From the NCBI GenBank assembly GCA_021399435.1, contig JAJTUP010000034.1:744001-808000 (forward strand): a stretch of 64,000 nt of DNA. Reading direction: 5' to 3'. The stretch is from Diaporthe sp. PMI_573. Lineage: Eukaryota; Ascomycota; Sordariomycetes; Diaporthales; Diaporthaceae. Positions 25,150-36,700 of the stretch are shown piece by piece. The first letter of the stretch is position 1; every line of letters starts with the position of its first letter. The notes below the pieces were generated by a model. That model made no database searches, had not been told where the DNA came from, and was given only the letters and a program-made list of their open reading frames with translations. Made by a program: the position numbers and the translations under genes.

Positions 25150-27112
25150 CTAGAACATCACCTCCCTCCTCATTAGCTCGCCCAGCTCCCTTTGGCGGCG
25201 GGCGTGATACTCCGCGCTGCCAGGGCCCGGGCCATCCTGTCGTTCATTGGGCGCCGTCCCTGGCGGTGGCTGTCCTCCTCGCTCCTGACTACCCTCCCCT
25301 CCGGCATTGGCTCCCGGCTCTAGGTCTCTGATTGGCGCCTTCCGCTTCCAGTTGACAGTCCACACGAGCAGCTGCGGGCCCTTGTTGTGGGCTAGCAGCT
25401 TCTCCTTCTTTGTGCATTCCGCACAGCCAGGTGTCACATCTTGCGTGCTCCAAGAGGCCCCGCAGGCGTGGCATACCCCAGAAAAGTGATATGGCAGGCC
25501 GCGCCAGCTGGTCTTTTGCACCGGCTCGTCCGCGGCAGACAAGACGTCCATGTCCTGCGACCAGGGCGAGAGGTCGACTGGGCTGTCCTCGTGGCATCTT
25601 TCAAGGTGACTGAAGGTGTACGGGTCGCGCTCGGAATCAGACAGCCGCCTCAGGACGGGAAATCGCCAGCGACGGTGTGCCCATTCCACGATAGTTTGCA
25701 TCTCGCCCTTTCTGTCCTCTGATGTCTCAAAGTCGATGGTCAGCTTCTGGAGGTTGGGCATCCGCAGGAAGAGGAGACCCCAGCAGGTCCAGCGCGGGAT
25801 CACGCTGGGTGTCGAGGAGCGCAGGCGCGGCTCCACCCGTTTGTCAGCCTCGACCGAGGTGCGCATGCTGTTGTACACTGCAGCATTCAGAGTCAGTTAT
25901 CAGAGCACCAAGGGAGTGGTTTCATACAAATAGGGGAAACAAAGGGCCACAGTGTGGCCATAGCCTATCTCAAACTACCAGCGTAATAAGTTCTTTGAGG
26001 CTAGGCCACAGAGGGGAGGTGTTTCTCCTGGAAGGGGTTAAGATTGTATCCAGAAGCTGCTTACTATGCACACATGTAGGTCGGCTCGCAGTTGGGCTGA
26101 AGGGGCTGATGACCAGTGGCATATTATGCTCCCAGTCACACCAATCTGTGCGACGCACATAAATACGTAGACTTGTGAGGTGCTCTGTTACACGCCAGGG
26201 GCGGAGGTCGGCTTCTGAAAGATCTCTTGGTGGTAAATGTTGTAAGTCTCGCCAAATCGATGGCCCTGCAGAGCCCGGAAGGTATGCATGTCGAGGCAGC
26301 GGACGGGCAGGGATGGTGCCTTCGTAGAATTGAGGAACAAGGAGAGGTTGGAGGGCCATCGGTGGCAGCTGCGGAGGCAGCCATAAAGTAAGCGGCTGTA
26401 ACGAGTCTACACGCCGAAAATATGAGTAGGCACTGAATGCGCCTGCCACCTGATCCATCAGTTCTCTCTCGAGGAACCACACCTCTGAGAATATTTGCAG
26501 GTTCCGAATGTGTTGAGCAGCTCCTGGGGCAACCCCAGAGAAGTACTCTCTGGGAGACTGTGGACACCAGCACGGTCCCCTTTTGTTATAGAAGATCTTG
26601 CTGCCTTGCGACGGAAGCAAGTAAGTCTCGAGGTAGACGCGTCGACAGGTCCCGAGCAAGGAAGTATGTATTTTGCGCTGCCCTGCGTAGCCAGGCCGGA
26701 GCCAATCGCAACTATGCTTCACCTCACGGAAATGAAGAAGTAATGAAGCCGGGGGCGCCTGAACTGCCGGTGCTTGACCATTTTCGACGTCGGGCGTTTG
26801 GACGCTGCTTTCGTGGTCTCCCTGGTCTCCCTGGTCAACTGCCTGGCTAGCTTGACCACTTTCCATGTCGGGTTCATCGTCGAGCTCCTCATGGTCCTCA
26901 CGGGCAGAGAACTCATGTTTTATCGGACGGTCTAGTGCTGGTGCGGTGAACTCAGCGAGTGCGAACTTGAAGATGAGATCGCGAAGCTCGGGAGGAATTC
27001 GGTTGAAGAAAGGCGATGACTCCTGCTGGTTCACATGGTCCCAAGAGCCGATGCGATGACTCATTGGGGCTCGAGCCTCGCTTGAGGGTTGAGAATTGCT
27101 TGTATCTGCCAT
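25150..27112 (-). CDS. 2EXR/DUF7730-like protein (F-box-like N-terminus)
   Basis: Two exons, 27112-26065 and 25877-25150, give 591 residues. The N-terminal block FNRIPPELRDLIFKFALAEF matches the helix that opens 2EXR and DUF7730 proteins, which resembles an F-box. It is followed by the usual second block, TSLLGTCRRVYLETYLLP. An acidic, glutamine-rich loop lies between them. The intron (187 bp) uses donor GTAAGC in phase 1 and acceptor CTGCAG, with ACTGAC as branch site. I chose it because no other donor/acceptor pair keeps the frame, but about 30 codons after the donor (PLWPSLKELITL) also look coding, so the exon edge is uncertain. The C-terminal part has a CHACG...CAEC pair that could bind zinc. 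Proteins of this kind are very numerous in filamentous fungi and mostly uncharacterised. A role as a substrate adaptor is only inference. Confidence 0.65.
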
Positions 27113-27207
27113 GGGAAGGGGCAGAGGCCTGCGCTGGGGCAAGGCAATGCAAGGGGCGTAAGAAAAAGAGAGAAACTCGGTGACAGAGAGAAGGAGAGGG
27201 GAAAGCA

Positions 27208-27234
27208 AAGGGAAAGGGAAAGGGAAAGGGAGGG
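27208..27234 (+). repeat. (GGGAAA)n repeat in the leader of the 2EXR-like gene
   Basis: Four to five GGGAAA units about 100 bases before the ATG of the minus-strand gene, so its mRNA leader would carry a CCCTTT pyrimidine tract. The plus strand is G-quadruplex-prone. Confidence 0.65.
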
Positions 27235-27460
27235 AAGGCGGCAGTCCTAGACTTGGCCAGCAGCTCCCATGTTTGTTCGTTCGTGTGTCATGGTTGGGAG
27301 CAGAGTGTGCTTGTGCCACCTCGAGTTGAACGCCCGTTCGAAACGAGCCGTTGTTCGTTGCGTTGCCTGCTGCGTCGAGGCAACGACGAGAAGGTGCGGG
27401 CCGTACGCGGACCAGGAGCCATGCGAGCCATGGGTTGCCTTGTCCAGGTACACAGTACCT

Positions 27461-27512
27461 ATACGATAACTAAGTAGAAGGTAAACAAGCCACAGGGCTC
27501 CGCAATGACGTT
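27461..27512 (+). mobile_element. Fragment of the 15-bp-array element (tail only)
   Basis: gtagaaggtaaacaagccac followed by agggctccgcaatgacg matches the tail of the copies at 41211, 46011 and 55741. One degenerate unit (atacgataac) precedes it. Hairpin and recognisable terminal sequences are missing, so this is a remnant in the divergent promoter of DcpS. Confidence 0.55.
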
Positions 27513-27698
27513 GCGGGAATAGTACTATCGGGTGAGTAGTGTGGGAGCATGGGCCAAGGGTTCACCGCGGGGTAGCTCCGTCTTGTCCCATTTCTCCAGC
27601 CCAAGGGCCGAATTTGTACTCGATACATGTTTTAGGACAGCCTCGAAATAAACTCGATACCCACCCTTCCACGGCGAGCCTCATCCACACCAGCCAGA

Positions 27699-28755
27699 AT
27701 GTCAACCCCGGAGGACCTCGTGCCCCGGTTCAAGCTCGAACGCTTGCTCAACCAGGGTAAGGCGACCGATCTGTCCCCCGGGGCCGGAGTGAAGTCTTCG
27801 CAATTATCTGACCTCGGCCTCCTTCCCCCCAGACCAAGCAGGCAGGAGAACCTCGCTCTCCGGCACCATCGACGGGCAGCCAGCCTTGCTGGTTCTGGAG
27901 CGCGCACCCTTTCCCAATTCCCATGACTACCTCGGGTCGATAGCCGGTAGCCTCCGCACGCTCAAGAACCTAGGCGCCAATGACATCTATCACTGGTACA
28001 TGGCCAGCAGCGGCGCCATCGCCAACACGCAAAGTGACGACGAGTTTGCCGACCTGAAGATCAACTTGATATACCCGTGTACGGAACAGCACATCAAGAA
28101 GTATAGTAAACAGGGGGTCCGCTTCGTGACCGAGACGCCCGAGATCTACAGGGACAAGATCCGGCCGCACATGCAGGCCAAGCGAGACCAAGGCCGGCTG
28201 AATTGGGTCTTCAACATCATTGAGGGCCGGAAGGAGGTCGAGGATGTCATTTACAGGACGCCTCTCGGCGAGGCTGGCGACGAGGGCTTCCTCCTCCTGC
28301 CAGACCTGAACTGGGACAGGAGGACAATCGAGGCCTTGCATTTGCTGGGCATAGTGGAGCGCCGCGACATCTGGAGCTTGCGGGACCTCAAGGTCAAGCA
28401 TATACCTTGGCTCGAGCACATGAGGGCCAAGTTCATCGAGGCCACCGAGAAGGTCTACCCCGACATCGAACCCGACCAGTTGAAGCTATATGTCCACTAC
28501 CAGCCGACCTACTACCATTTTCACATCCACATCGTCCACGTGGCTCTCGAGGCCGGCGCGACACAGGCGACGGGGAAAGCCATCGGGCTGGAAAGCATAA
28601 TCGAGCATCTGAAGAGCATGGGCGACGATCAAGAAAAGGGTCTGGACTCGGTGTCGTTGAGCTATACGCTCGGCGAGGCTAGCGAACTGTGGACGGATAT
28701 ATTCGAGCCGCTCAAGCGCGGTACTTCTTCTCAATCTCCAGCACCAGGTCGTTAA
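27699..28755 (+). CDS. DCS1: Scavenger mRNA-decapping enzyme DcpS
   Basis: Two exons, 27699-27756 and 27833-28755, give 326 residues. The 76-bp intron (GTAAGG, CTGAC branch, CCCCCCAG) joins ERLLNQ to DQAGRRTSLSG. The family hallmark is the histidine triad YYHFHIHIVHV at about residues 246-256, whose middle histidine attacks the cap. Other conserved blocks are GANDIYHWYMA near the N-terminal domain and LPDLNWDRRTIEALHLLGIV. DcpS hydrolyses the m7GpppN left after 3'-to-5' mRNA decay, releasing m7GMP, in cytoplasm and nucleus. The last 15 codons overlap, on the opposite strand, the coding end of the GILT-like gene (28712-28755). The C-terminal tail GTSSQSPAPGR is low-complexity, as expected if it is constrained mainly by the overlap. 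Confidence 0.95.
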
Positions 28756-29690
28756 CTTCGGCCCCGTGCGGGCAGTCCGTCCATTCTCCACCATCTCGGA
28801 TGCAGTAGATCTCCTCCTCCAGGCGCACTGTACAGCTCTTGGTGACTCCGGCCTAGAAATCGTGCTGTTAGTCAAACATAGTCTCCAAGTCAAGTGTCCA
28901 CAGACGCAGTGAGAGCGTACATCTGATGAGCGGCGGACGCTGTTCCGGAGCATCTCGACTCCCCAGGCACCATCGTCCTTGCTCGCGCACTTGTCCAGCT
29001 TCGCAAAGTCAATGGCATGCTCCAGAGCACAGTCCTCGATGAGACTCCTCTGTGGGATGTGTTGGTAGTCCTTCATCAAACACATGGAGAATCCGAGGTA
29101 GGTCTTCGGGTCGGGGTACAGGTCTTCGGCACAGAGAAGCATGATATTTCCAAGACCTAGTCGGGGCACGTCCAGTCAGTTTCCATAATGTCCGAGACTC
29201 GGCCGGGTGTGGGCCGGCCGAGCACGCAATCTAGACGGGGGCGGGGGGGTGCGGACTCACACTCCTCAGGCCCGTGCATACAGGCGATGCCGTCGTTCTC
29301 AGTCGGCGTGCCAATGAAGGACAGTGTGAAGTTGACCTTGTCGACGACGCGCACCATGGCGGGCAGGATCAGCTTCTGGAGGCAGTCCTTGGCGTCCGGG
29401 CACTTGGACATGATGTGCGCCTCGAGCGGCACCAGGGCGGCATTCGCGTCCGCACCCGAGCCCGAGGCCGGGGCCGGCGTTGCCGCCTGCAGCGTGTTGG
29501 AGAGGCGCGACGAGATGTCCGGCAGGGGGCTCAGCACCGACGACGGCCTTGCGTACAGGTAGAGGCAGAGGACGACCAGCGTCAGCACCAGCAAGGGCCG
29601 GAACCGCCCTGCCCGGCGGGCGTGGGTCCGCATCGGCGACCCTGCCGCGCGTGGGGGAAATGTCTTGTACTTGGCGTACTTCTCATCCAT
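28712..29690 (-). CDS. GILT-like thiol reductase family protein, type II membrane anchor
   Basis: Three exons, 29690-29261, 29156-28921 and 28852-28712, give 268 residues. Introns are 104 and 68 bp with donors GTGAGT and GTACGC and branch sites ACTGAC and ACTAAC. The junctions read HGPEEC-LGNIMLL and RSSDV-AGVTKSC. After a basic N-terminus comes a membrane segment (PLLVLTLVVLCLYLYA, residues about 31-46). The luminal domain begins VPLEAHIMSKCPDAKDCL and continues with the GILT features LSFIGTP, CMHGPEEC, and further cysteines. Animal GILT uses a CXXC active site to reduce protein disulfides at acidic pH; here the corresponding site is CPDAKDC, a CX5C spacing. I recall this as usual for the fungal branch, so thiol-reductase activity should not be assumed. 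An upstream in-frame ATG at 29762 exists but MDEKYAKYK is the more natural start. The coding end overlaps DcpS. Confidence 0.85.
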
Positions 29691-30852
29691 CTTGGATATC
29701 GCCGCAGGTGTTGCTTTTTCTGTAGCGTGTAAGGCAACAAGAATCAAAGTGGCTCCTGTCAAAATCCTAGGGATGGAAGGGCCGGCGAGGTGGCCATGAC
29801 AAGTGCGTGGATGTCGGTGTCAGTTACCGACCAAACTATCAGCAATCGTGAAGTGTTCTACTCCACTGACGTGATTCAGGGGTAGGGTATCAGGTTGGGG
29901 GAAGGGGGGTCAATTTTTCTCCAAGAGCTCCCTGCTTTAAATGCTAAAACCTCATGATCACCATGTCCGGTGCAAGACAATCTGTGGGGGGATTTGCACA
30001 AGAGCCAGGCTGCAGTTCTATTTGTAGCAGTACAGAGTCCTTTAGGAGGCTTGTGGAGTAGGCCACCTGAGCATCTGCAGGATCTCTCCGGGCGCTCACA
30101 AAGGCGACCGTGAACCAACACCGGCATGTTTTCTTAATTTATGTATCTACTCTATCTGGGACGTCAGTTGTATACCTCTACCATAGAGTCTGCCATGTGA
30201 TGCGCTTGCTTGGTCGCTAGCTTGATAGCAGCCTTGCGGGGAGAAGGGCAAGAGATTATCACATTCCCTTTGTCATGTCACGCTGGGAGAGGGGCAGCTG
30301 CCGAAGTGTAACAATCCACAGAATCAGACGCACGGCTCGATATGATTATCTGGGCGATTCCAGCGAAACGTTGGCCGTGGTGTGGTCGCGTGCGACTCGA
30401 CGTTACGTTGTCACGGTTGTCACGGTTGCTCTCACCTTGTGGAGTCGTCGGCCGTGGAAGTGGGATGGCATGTGGGCAGGGGCCACAGGCGTTTTATTAG
30501 AAGCACCGTACGTGCCTGCGTGAACCGCTTAGGCGCTTGCCTAGTTGCCTAGGTCGTTCTGTCCAGCAGCCCACCCCAGGAGCCTTGTGCATGACCTCAG
30601 TTACACCTTCTACCGTTACGTGCCTACGGCGAGTGCTAGCCAAGCGAGTTGTTATTCCCAAGGTCATGAGCATCCATCCGTACACTCTTTCTTGTATCCC
30701 ACCCGACACACTCGTTTGATCGGTTGTGACTCACTCACTCTTGGTATCCCATCATCTTTCAACCCCATCGGGTATTTTCGACCTTGGGGCTTAGCAGCAG
30801 CGAGCTATGAGCATACGTATCTCTACACCTCAGCAGGGCAGCACAATCAACA
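29691..30852. other. Divergent promoter region of the GILT-like and hexokinase-like genes
   Basis: 1.16 kb between divergent starts. No gene, repeat or RNA is supported. A stretch of repeated GTTGTCACGGTTGTCACGG at about 30407-30426 is a short direct duplication. Confidence 0.5.
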
Positions 30853-32579
30853 ATGGCGTCTGGACAGGAACCGCCTCAGCAGTCCTTGGATGACTTCCTC
30901 CAACCTCTGCGCATAACCGACGAGGCTGTCCTCGTGCTCTCGCGGGAGCTGTACATCAAGTTCTCGGAACTGTCTACTAAGTCAGACAACCAGTTCTTGC
31001 CAACGCCCATTAGCGAGTCCCTCCTCAGGCGGGTCGACGGCGCCGATCGCGGCCGGTGAGTTATCTCGACTCCAGACACGCCACTGTTCATTCAGTCAAG
31101 ACTGACCGTTTACCCAACCGCAGGTACCTTGCTATTGACATGTGAGCTCATTCTTGATTGCACGAGAATCACGGCCGCGTACTGACCAGGAGCTGCAGAG
31201 GAGGAACGAATCTCAGGGTCGGCTTTGTCGAGCTGCTCGCCGACGTGGCTGGCGAGTCCCGCAACGAGGGCGCTTCGGTTAATGGGGAGGGGCTCTCATC
31301 GTTCGCGCTCAACTCCCCACGGCTGCGTCGTCTCCTGGAGCGATCATGGCCCATTGGCGAGCAGCTCAAGGACTCAAACCCAGACAACCTCTTCGACTTT
31401 ATCGGCGACTGCATATCGGTAGTAGTCCAGCAGGCTTGCAAAGACTGGGGCCTCAAACCTGACGACGAACTACCCCTGGGCGTCACCTTCAGCTTCCCCA
31501 TGGAGCAGCAGTCGCTGCAGGTGGCGACCCTCATGCCTATGGGCAAGGGGTTTGCTCTCGATTGCAAAGTCGACCTGGGGGCCTGTCTTATTGCGGGTTA
31601 CGAGGAACACCGTAGCACAAACCTCCCCCGTATCAGGGTCGCAGCCATTGCGAACGACGCGGTCGCAAGCCTGGTCTCGTTCGTTTACCAGTACCGCGCA
31701 AAGCCAAATCAAAAAGCCGTCATGTCCCTCATCTGCGGGACCGGCACCAATGCCACAATACCCTTGAAACTCAGCACTCTCAAGGAAAGCAAGCGCCCCA
31801 AGACAGTGAGCGTGATACCCGGACAGGCTGGCAATGACGTGAAGATAGCCGTCAACACCGAATGGAGCATCAACGGCACACAGATTGTTCTGAGCAGTTG
31901 TGGTATCATAACCAGATGGGACACACTTCTCAATATGAGCGTCGAGAAGCCAGGCTTCCAACCTCTGGAGTACATGACGTCCGGCCGCTACCTCGGCGAG
32001 CTGGGCCGCATCATATTTGAAGAATACTTGACAAGGGTTCTAAAATACAACATCTTCCAACTTCCCTTCAAGCTAAGGGACCCGTTCTCCATGAGCACAA
32101 CATTCCTCAGCCATTACAAACCTTGGGACGATAAAGATGGCACCTTGGTTGAGCAACTGAGGAGGGAATTTCCAATTCCCAAGGAAAACGCGAAGTCCTC
32201 CATCGGCGAACCGCTTGAGTGGACACCAGAGATTGCCGAGGCACTCTACCGTATAGCACTTGCCATCGAAGTACGGGCCGCAGGTCTCATGGCTGCTTAC
32301 ACAATCGGCCTGCTCACATTGTCTGAAGACCTGCCAGGGCCCGTGCAGAAGGACTTTGTCGAGCCACGTTTCCAAACAGTCGAGTATGCGGTAGGATACA
32401 CAGGTGGTTGTATAACTGGTTTCCAGAACTACCTCAGAGACTGCCAGGGGTTCCTCGATCGGGTTATGGCCAGAGAACACGGCAAGAAATTCCGTATTAT
32501 CCTCAGTCCATGTCACGATGGAGGGATTACAGGTGCGGGAATCTTGAATGCGACATCATTGCATAGCGAGAAGAATTAG
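30853..32579 (+). CDS. Atypical hexokinase (HxkD/XprF-like)
   Basis: Three exons, 30853-31055, 31124-31141 and 31199-32579, give 533 residues. The middle exon is only 18 bp and encodes YLAID; with its neighbours it builds the phosphate-1 motif RYLAID-IGGTNLRVGF. Family blocks follow: LGVTFSFP, MGKGFAL, AIANDAVASLV (the catalytic-base aspartate is kept), GTGTNATIPL, NTEWSING, and EYMTSGRYLGELGR. Several positions differ from glycolytic hexokinases: the TKGF threonine is glycine, NDTVG/NDTTG is NDAVA, NTEWGAF is NTEWSIN, and the C-terminal adenosine motif with DGS is replaced by VGYTGGCITG. Filamentous ascomycetes have such divergent paralogues; Aspergillus HxkD/XprF is a nuclear regulator of extracellular proteases during starvation rather than a sugar kinase. 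I infer a regulatory role here. The start ATG has a good context (caacaATGgcg). Confidence 0.82.
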
Positions 32580-33718
32580 ACGGAGTTTCTGTTTGCAACA
32601 AAAGCAGGCGAGTCCAGGCTTTGGGTAAGCGGCCATGGGCTGCGCTACTGTGTGTGGTCAGGGCTTTAAGAGCGTGTGGGAAGGATGCCTGAATGGTTGA
32701 CTTCCTAAATAGCGATGGGTGTTCAAGACTACCCTGATGCAATATAATACCGACATATCTTATGATAAGAGTCCTTGATGCTGAAGTGGTTTTCGTAACT
32801 AATGAGACAAAGCGATATTGCACGTCTACTCTCTACACATATGAAGAGAGGGCAGAGGATGCAGCGAAGCAGGCGATCCATATCAACTCCTCGTGCACAA
32901 TGATCGAGACGTAACTGGCGCAGACTGCAGATCTCCTTGATTCGTTGTGTCTTTTGTAAGAAGACGCTCAGAGATGACAAGTAGGTCTGCCACTTTGTTT
33001 CGCTATGGAACCAAGGATAAAGCCCACACGCTGCCTCAGCCCATAGTAGAAGGCGGTCTTTGTCTATCTGGTCATGTACCTTAATCCACTCAACGGTGTG
33101 CGGTGAGAACGATGAGGCAATTAAGGCCCCTACTCCTCCCACATGGCGCGGTGGATCATGCTTCTCAGGGGTCTTAGGCGGTCTTATAATAACTGACAGC
33201 ATCGTGCTGCTGCGTGTATTTGCAGGTATGTAGGCAAGTGGATCGATCGCAGATGGCCACTGGCCGTCAGGGGGGCTCCCGGGCCCCAGAGACCCGTCAC
33301 GCGGGGCCAAACAGCGTCATTTCACGCGTTTTAGCGTGCAGTACTGTGGGTGTGTGGTACGTGCAGGCGCTGCTGCAGCTCATGGCACGCGGCCCCTCCA
33401 AGAGTCCAAGCTTCTTATTATTACTGGTGTGTTATTTGTTTTGATTTGACCCCAAGTTGACCTAGCCATGGTCCAAAATGACATGCACATCTTGCACAAG
33501 TCCAGTCGCTCATTCTCTTTCATGACAGCAAACTAAGGTTCCTAAACGAGGAACTCAAATTTAATTCAATTCATTCCTTACTTCCAAAGCACTCGTTCCC
33601 CCGTCGTGTCGCATACGGTGACACCAGCCTTCCTTCCAAGGGGCGCCGTCAACTTTTGTCTTGCGCAGCTGGGTGACGTGTGTGGCGAGGACCGCCAACT
33701 TCGCACCCCTCGTTCACC
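32580..33718. other. Intergenic, hexokinase-like 3' end to HOS3 promoter
   Basis: A 193-codon open frame on the minus strand (32729-33310) lies here but has no recognised motif; it is discussed under rejected items. Otherwise nothing is seen. Confidence 0.45.
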
Positions 33719-36700
33719 ATGTCGTCGCCAAAGGCCCAGGCAACTCCCACCAGGAGGATTTCGACAAACAGGATGAGAGACTCGGACGGCGAGCTGCTGC
33801 AGTCTCTCCACCAGCTTTCCCTCTCAACCTCGCCCTCGTCGAATCCGCCCGTTCCCGCGCGCTCGCCTCGTTCTCCAAACCCGACGCCAGGGGGCACGAG
33901 CTCCCCTTACAGACCAGCGGTCGACCGGTCACCCTCTGCCCTCAGCGTCAGGGCTGCCTCTCGAGGCCCCTACAATGGTGCTTCCTCAAATGGCCGGGAG
34001 TCACGCTCCGGCTCGGCGACCCCGACACTGCTTCGAAAGGCATCCATGAACTCGCTGCACTCGGCAAACGGAGTCACGCCCCTGCGCCACTCCAGCTCCG
34101 CCAACATGTCCCCGACCGCGATGCGCGCCACGAGCTCGCCCGACCCCCCACGACCGCCTCCTCCGTCTGCTAACTCCATAGCGAGGACGCACTTCACCAG
34201 GGAGCTCGAGCTTCTCCACGCCGAGGATTCGGACCGCGCAGCCGAGACGCTGGTCATCCTCCACGATTCGTGTTACGGCCATCGGTTTTCCCGCCCGCGC
34301 ACGTCGCGCGCCACGCTGAGCACCATTGTCGAACGGCCCGAGAGGATAAAGGCGTGTGTCCTGGGAATCTCTGCGGCGTACGTGCTGCTCGGCGAGAGGC
34401 ATGCAGAAGGCGAGCATGTATTGCACCCGAGCCTGAACCCGGCGGCTATACAGTCAATACCGTTTCGAATACATAAATCAGCGCGCCGAGTGTCTCTGAC
34501 TTCGCCTGCGGTCACGAACGTGCACGGCACCAAATGGATGGAGGAGTTAAAGACCATGTGCGACTCGGCCGAGGCGAGGCTTGCGACGGGAGGCAAGGAG
34601 CTTCAGCGCCCGGAGATGAGCCGCGGACCGGACCACGAGCAGCCTAAGAAGCTGCATGAGGGTGATTTGTACTTGTGCTCGGAGTCGTTGGAGGCGTTGG
34701 AGGGCTCGTTGGGGGCTGTATGCGACGCTGTTGACGCCGTCTTTGCGGAATCCGGTCCCAAGCGAGCGTTTGTCGCGGTTCGGCCACCCGGTCACCACTG
34801 TTCTGCATCATACCCGTCAGGTTTCTGCTGGGTCAATAATGTGCATGTTGGGATTATGCATGGTATCCTCGGCCACGGCCTCACCCATGCCGCCATAATC
34901 GATTTCGATCTTCACCATGGCGATGGAAGCCAGCAGATCGCCTGGCAGCACAACTCTAGGGGCTTGGGCTTGGCGAAGAATGCGGCGTACTGGAAGAAGG
35001 CATCGATCGGGTACTTCTCGCTCCACGACATCAACTCGTACCCTTGCGAGATGGGCGACGAAGAGAAGGTCAAGAATGCAAGCTTGTGCATAGACAATGC
35101 GCACGGCCAGCACGTTTGGAATGTGCATCTGGAGCCTTGGAAGACAGAGGCTGAGTTCTGGGCGCTGTACGAGGACAAATACGCCGTCTTGCTGGAGAAG
35201 GCCCGGAAGTATCTGAAAGCGCACGCGGAACGGCTTCGCATGGCGAATCAGACGTCAAAGGCAGCAATTTTCCTGTCGGCGGGCTTCGATGCGAGCGAGT
35301 GGGAGGGAGCTGGCATGCAGCGTCACGTTGTCAATGTGCCGACTAGCTTCTATGCCCGGATCGCTCGAGACGTCACGAAGATTGCTGAGGAGCAGGGCAC
35401 GAGTGTCGATGGGAGAGTTATCAGCGTTCTTGAGGGTGGCTACAGCGATCGGGCATTGACCTCTGGGGTTCTCAGCCACGTCAGCGGTCTCGCTGGCAGT
35501 GACCCTACCCCAAAGGGCGAGTCAAATGGGCTTGACGGCACGACAAACCAGAGAACGGGGATCTCGCACGACAGGAGAAACTCGTTGGAGCTGAAAACGC
35601 GACCTCACCCCTACGATCCCTCTTGGTGGAGTTCCGAGGACCTAGATCTGCTGGAGACCGGCGTCATGGCGTCCCCACCGCAGGTCAAGGCTGCTCGGAA
35701 CGGGCCGCTTCCGACATACTGCACACCAACTCATTCCTCGACCGCGAAGATGGTCGACAGCGCACGTCTGCGCCGGCAAGCATCTATGAACGGCATTGCA
35801 CCTCCCAGGCCGCCCACGCCACCGCCCCCCGAGGTGCCATGGTATACCGCGGCCCACGGGCTATGTGCAGTGCTGACGCCCACGGATCGGACGACGACAA
35901 GTTGCGGGCCGGAAGACCTCTCTGCTGAAGCTACACGGATCCGGCGTGACCGGCAAATGGCCCTGGATGGCACCCTGCCGCCTGAAGGTGGTAGAAACAC
36001 TCCGGCGCCGCCGCCGGCTGCAGCACCATCGAGGATGGGTCTGCGTGAGAGGAAGCCTACAAGTTACTTCGAGGGAGATGATGATCTTGGTAAGAACAGG
36101 AGGAAGACTGTCGCCGGAGCTTCAGTCACCGCTTCTGAAAGGGTATGCACCATCTTAGGCGATGTTAAAAGCCAGTCCCACCTTATCTCGCTCAACACCG
36201 GGGGTCTTTTCGTTACCTTGATTGCTGACAAACGATACCAGGGGCCGTCACGCAGCAATACACCACAGCCTGGTGACCGGGCTCCAACGAGACAAGGTCG
36301 ACGTGTTAGTGCCGCATCAACAATCCTTGAATCTCTTGACGGCTCACCGGGCCACGCGGCCCCCTTGGACGAACGACCAGCGACATCGATGACTGAGAGG
36401 CCAGACACATCCATGAGCGTGAGGACGACTGCGGGAGGCCCACTCGCCGTCAAGAAGACCCGGACGACTAAAGCAAAGAAGGAGGCGCCCAAAGCCCCCC
36501 GGCCAAAGACTGCAGCTCCTGCTACGAAGGCTGCATCAAAATCCAAGTCATCTAGTCCTATCGAGCAGGCTCAGAATGCCCAGGCACCTCCGCCCAAGTC
36601 TGGCGATGATCTTGAAAAGATCACATCCGGCTTCAAAAAGATCACGCTGGTTACGAAACAACAGAAGGAAGCGCGTGCAAGGAAGGAAGCGACTACCTCG

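Larger units (their letters stand above)
27113..27698. other. Divergent promoter region of the 2EXR-like gene and DcpS
   Basis: 586 bases between two divergent start codons. It contains a GGGAAA repeat close to the minus-strand gene and a fragment of the dispersed element near its middle. No other gene is seen. Confidence 0.5.

Noticed and set aside
32729..33310. 193-codon open frame on the minus strand downstream of the hexokinase-like gene
   Set aside because: It has no recognisable motif or clear codon bias, and overlaps the likely 3' untranslated region. The pattern DRLLLWAEAACGLYPWFHSE is mildly protein-like, so a transcript would change my mind.
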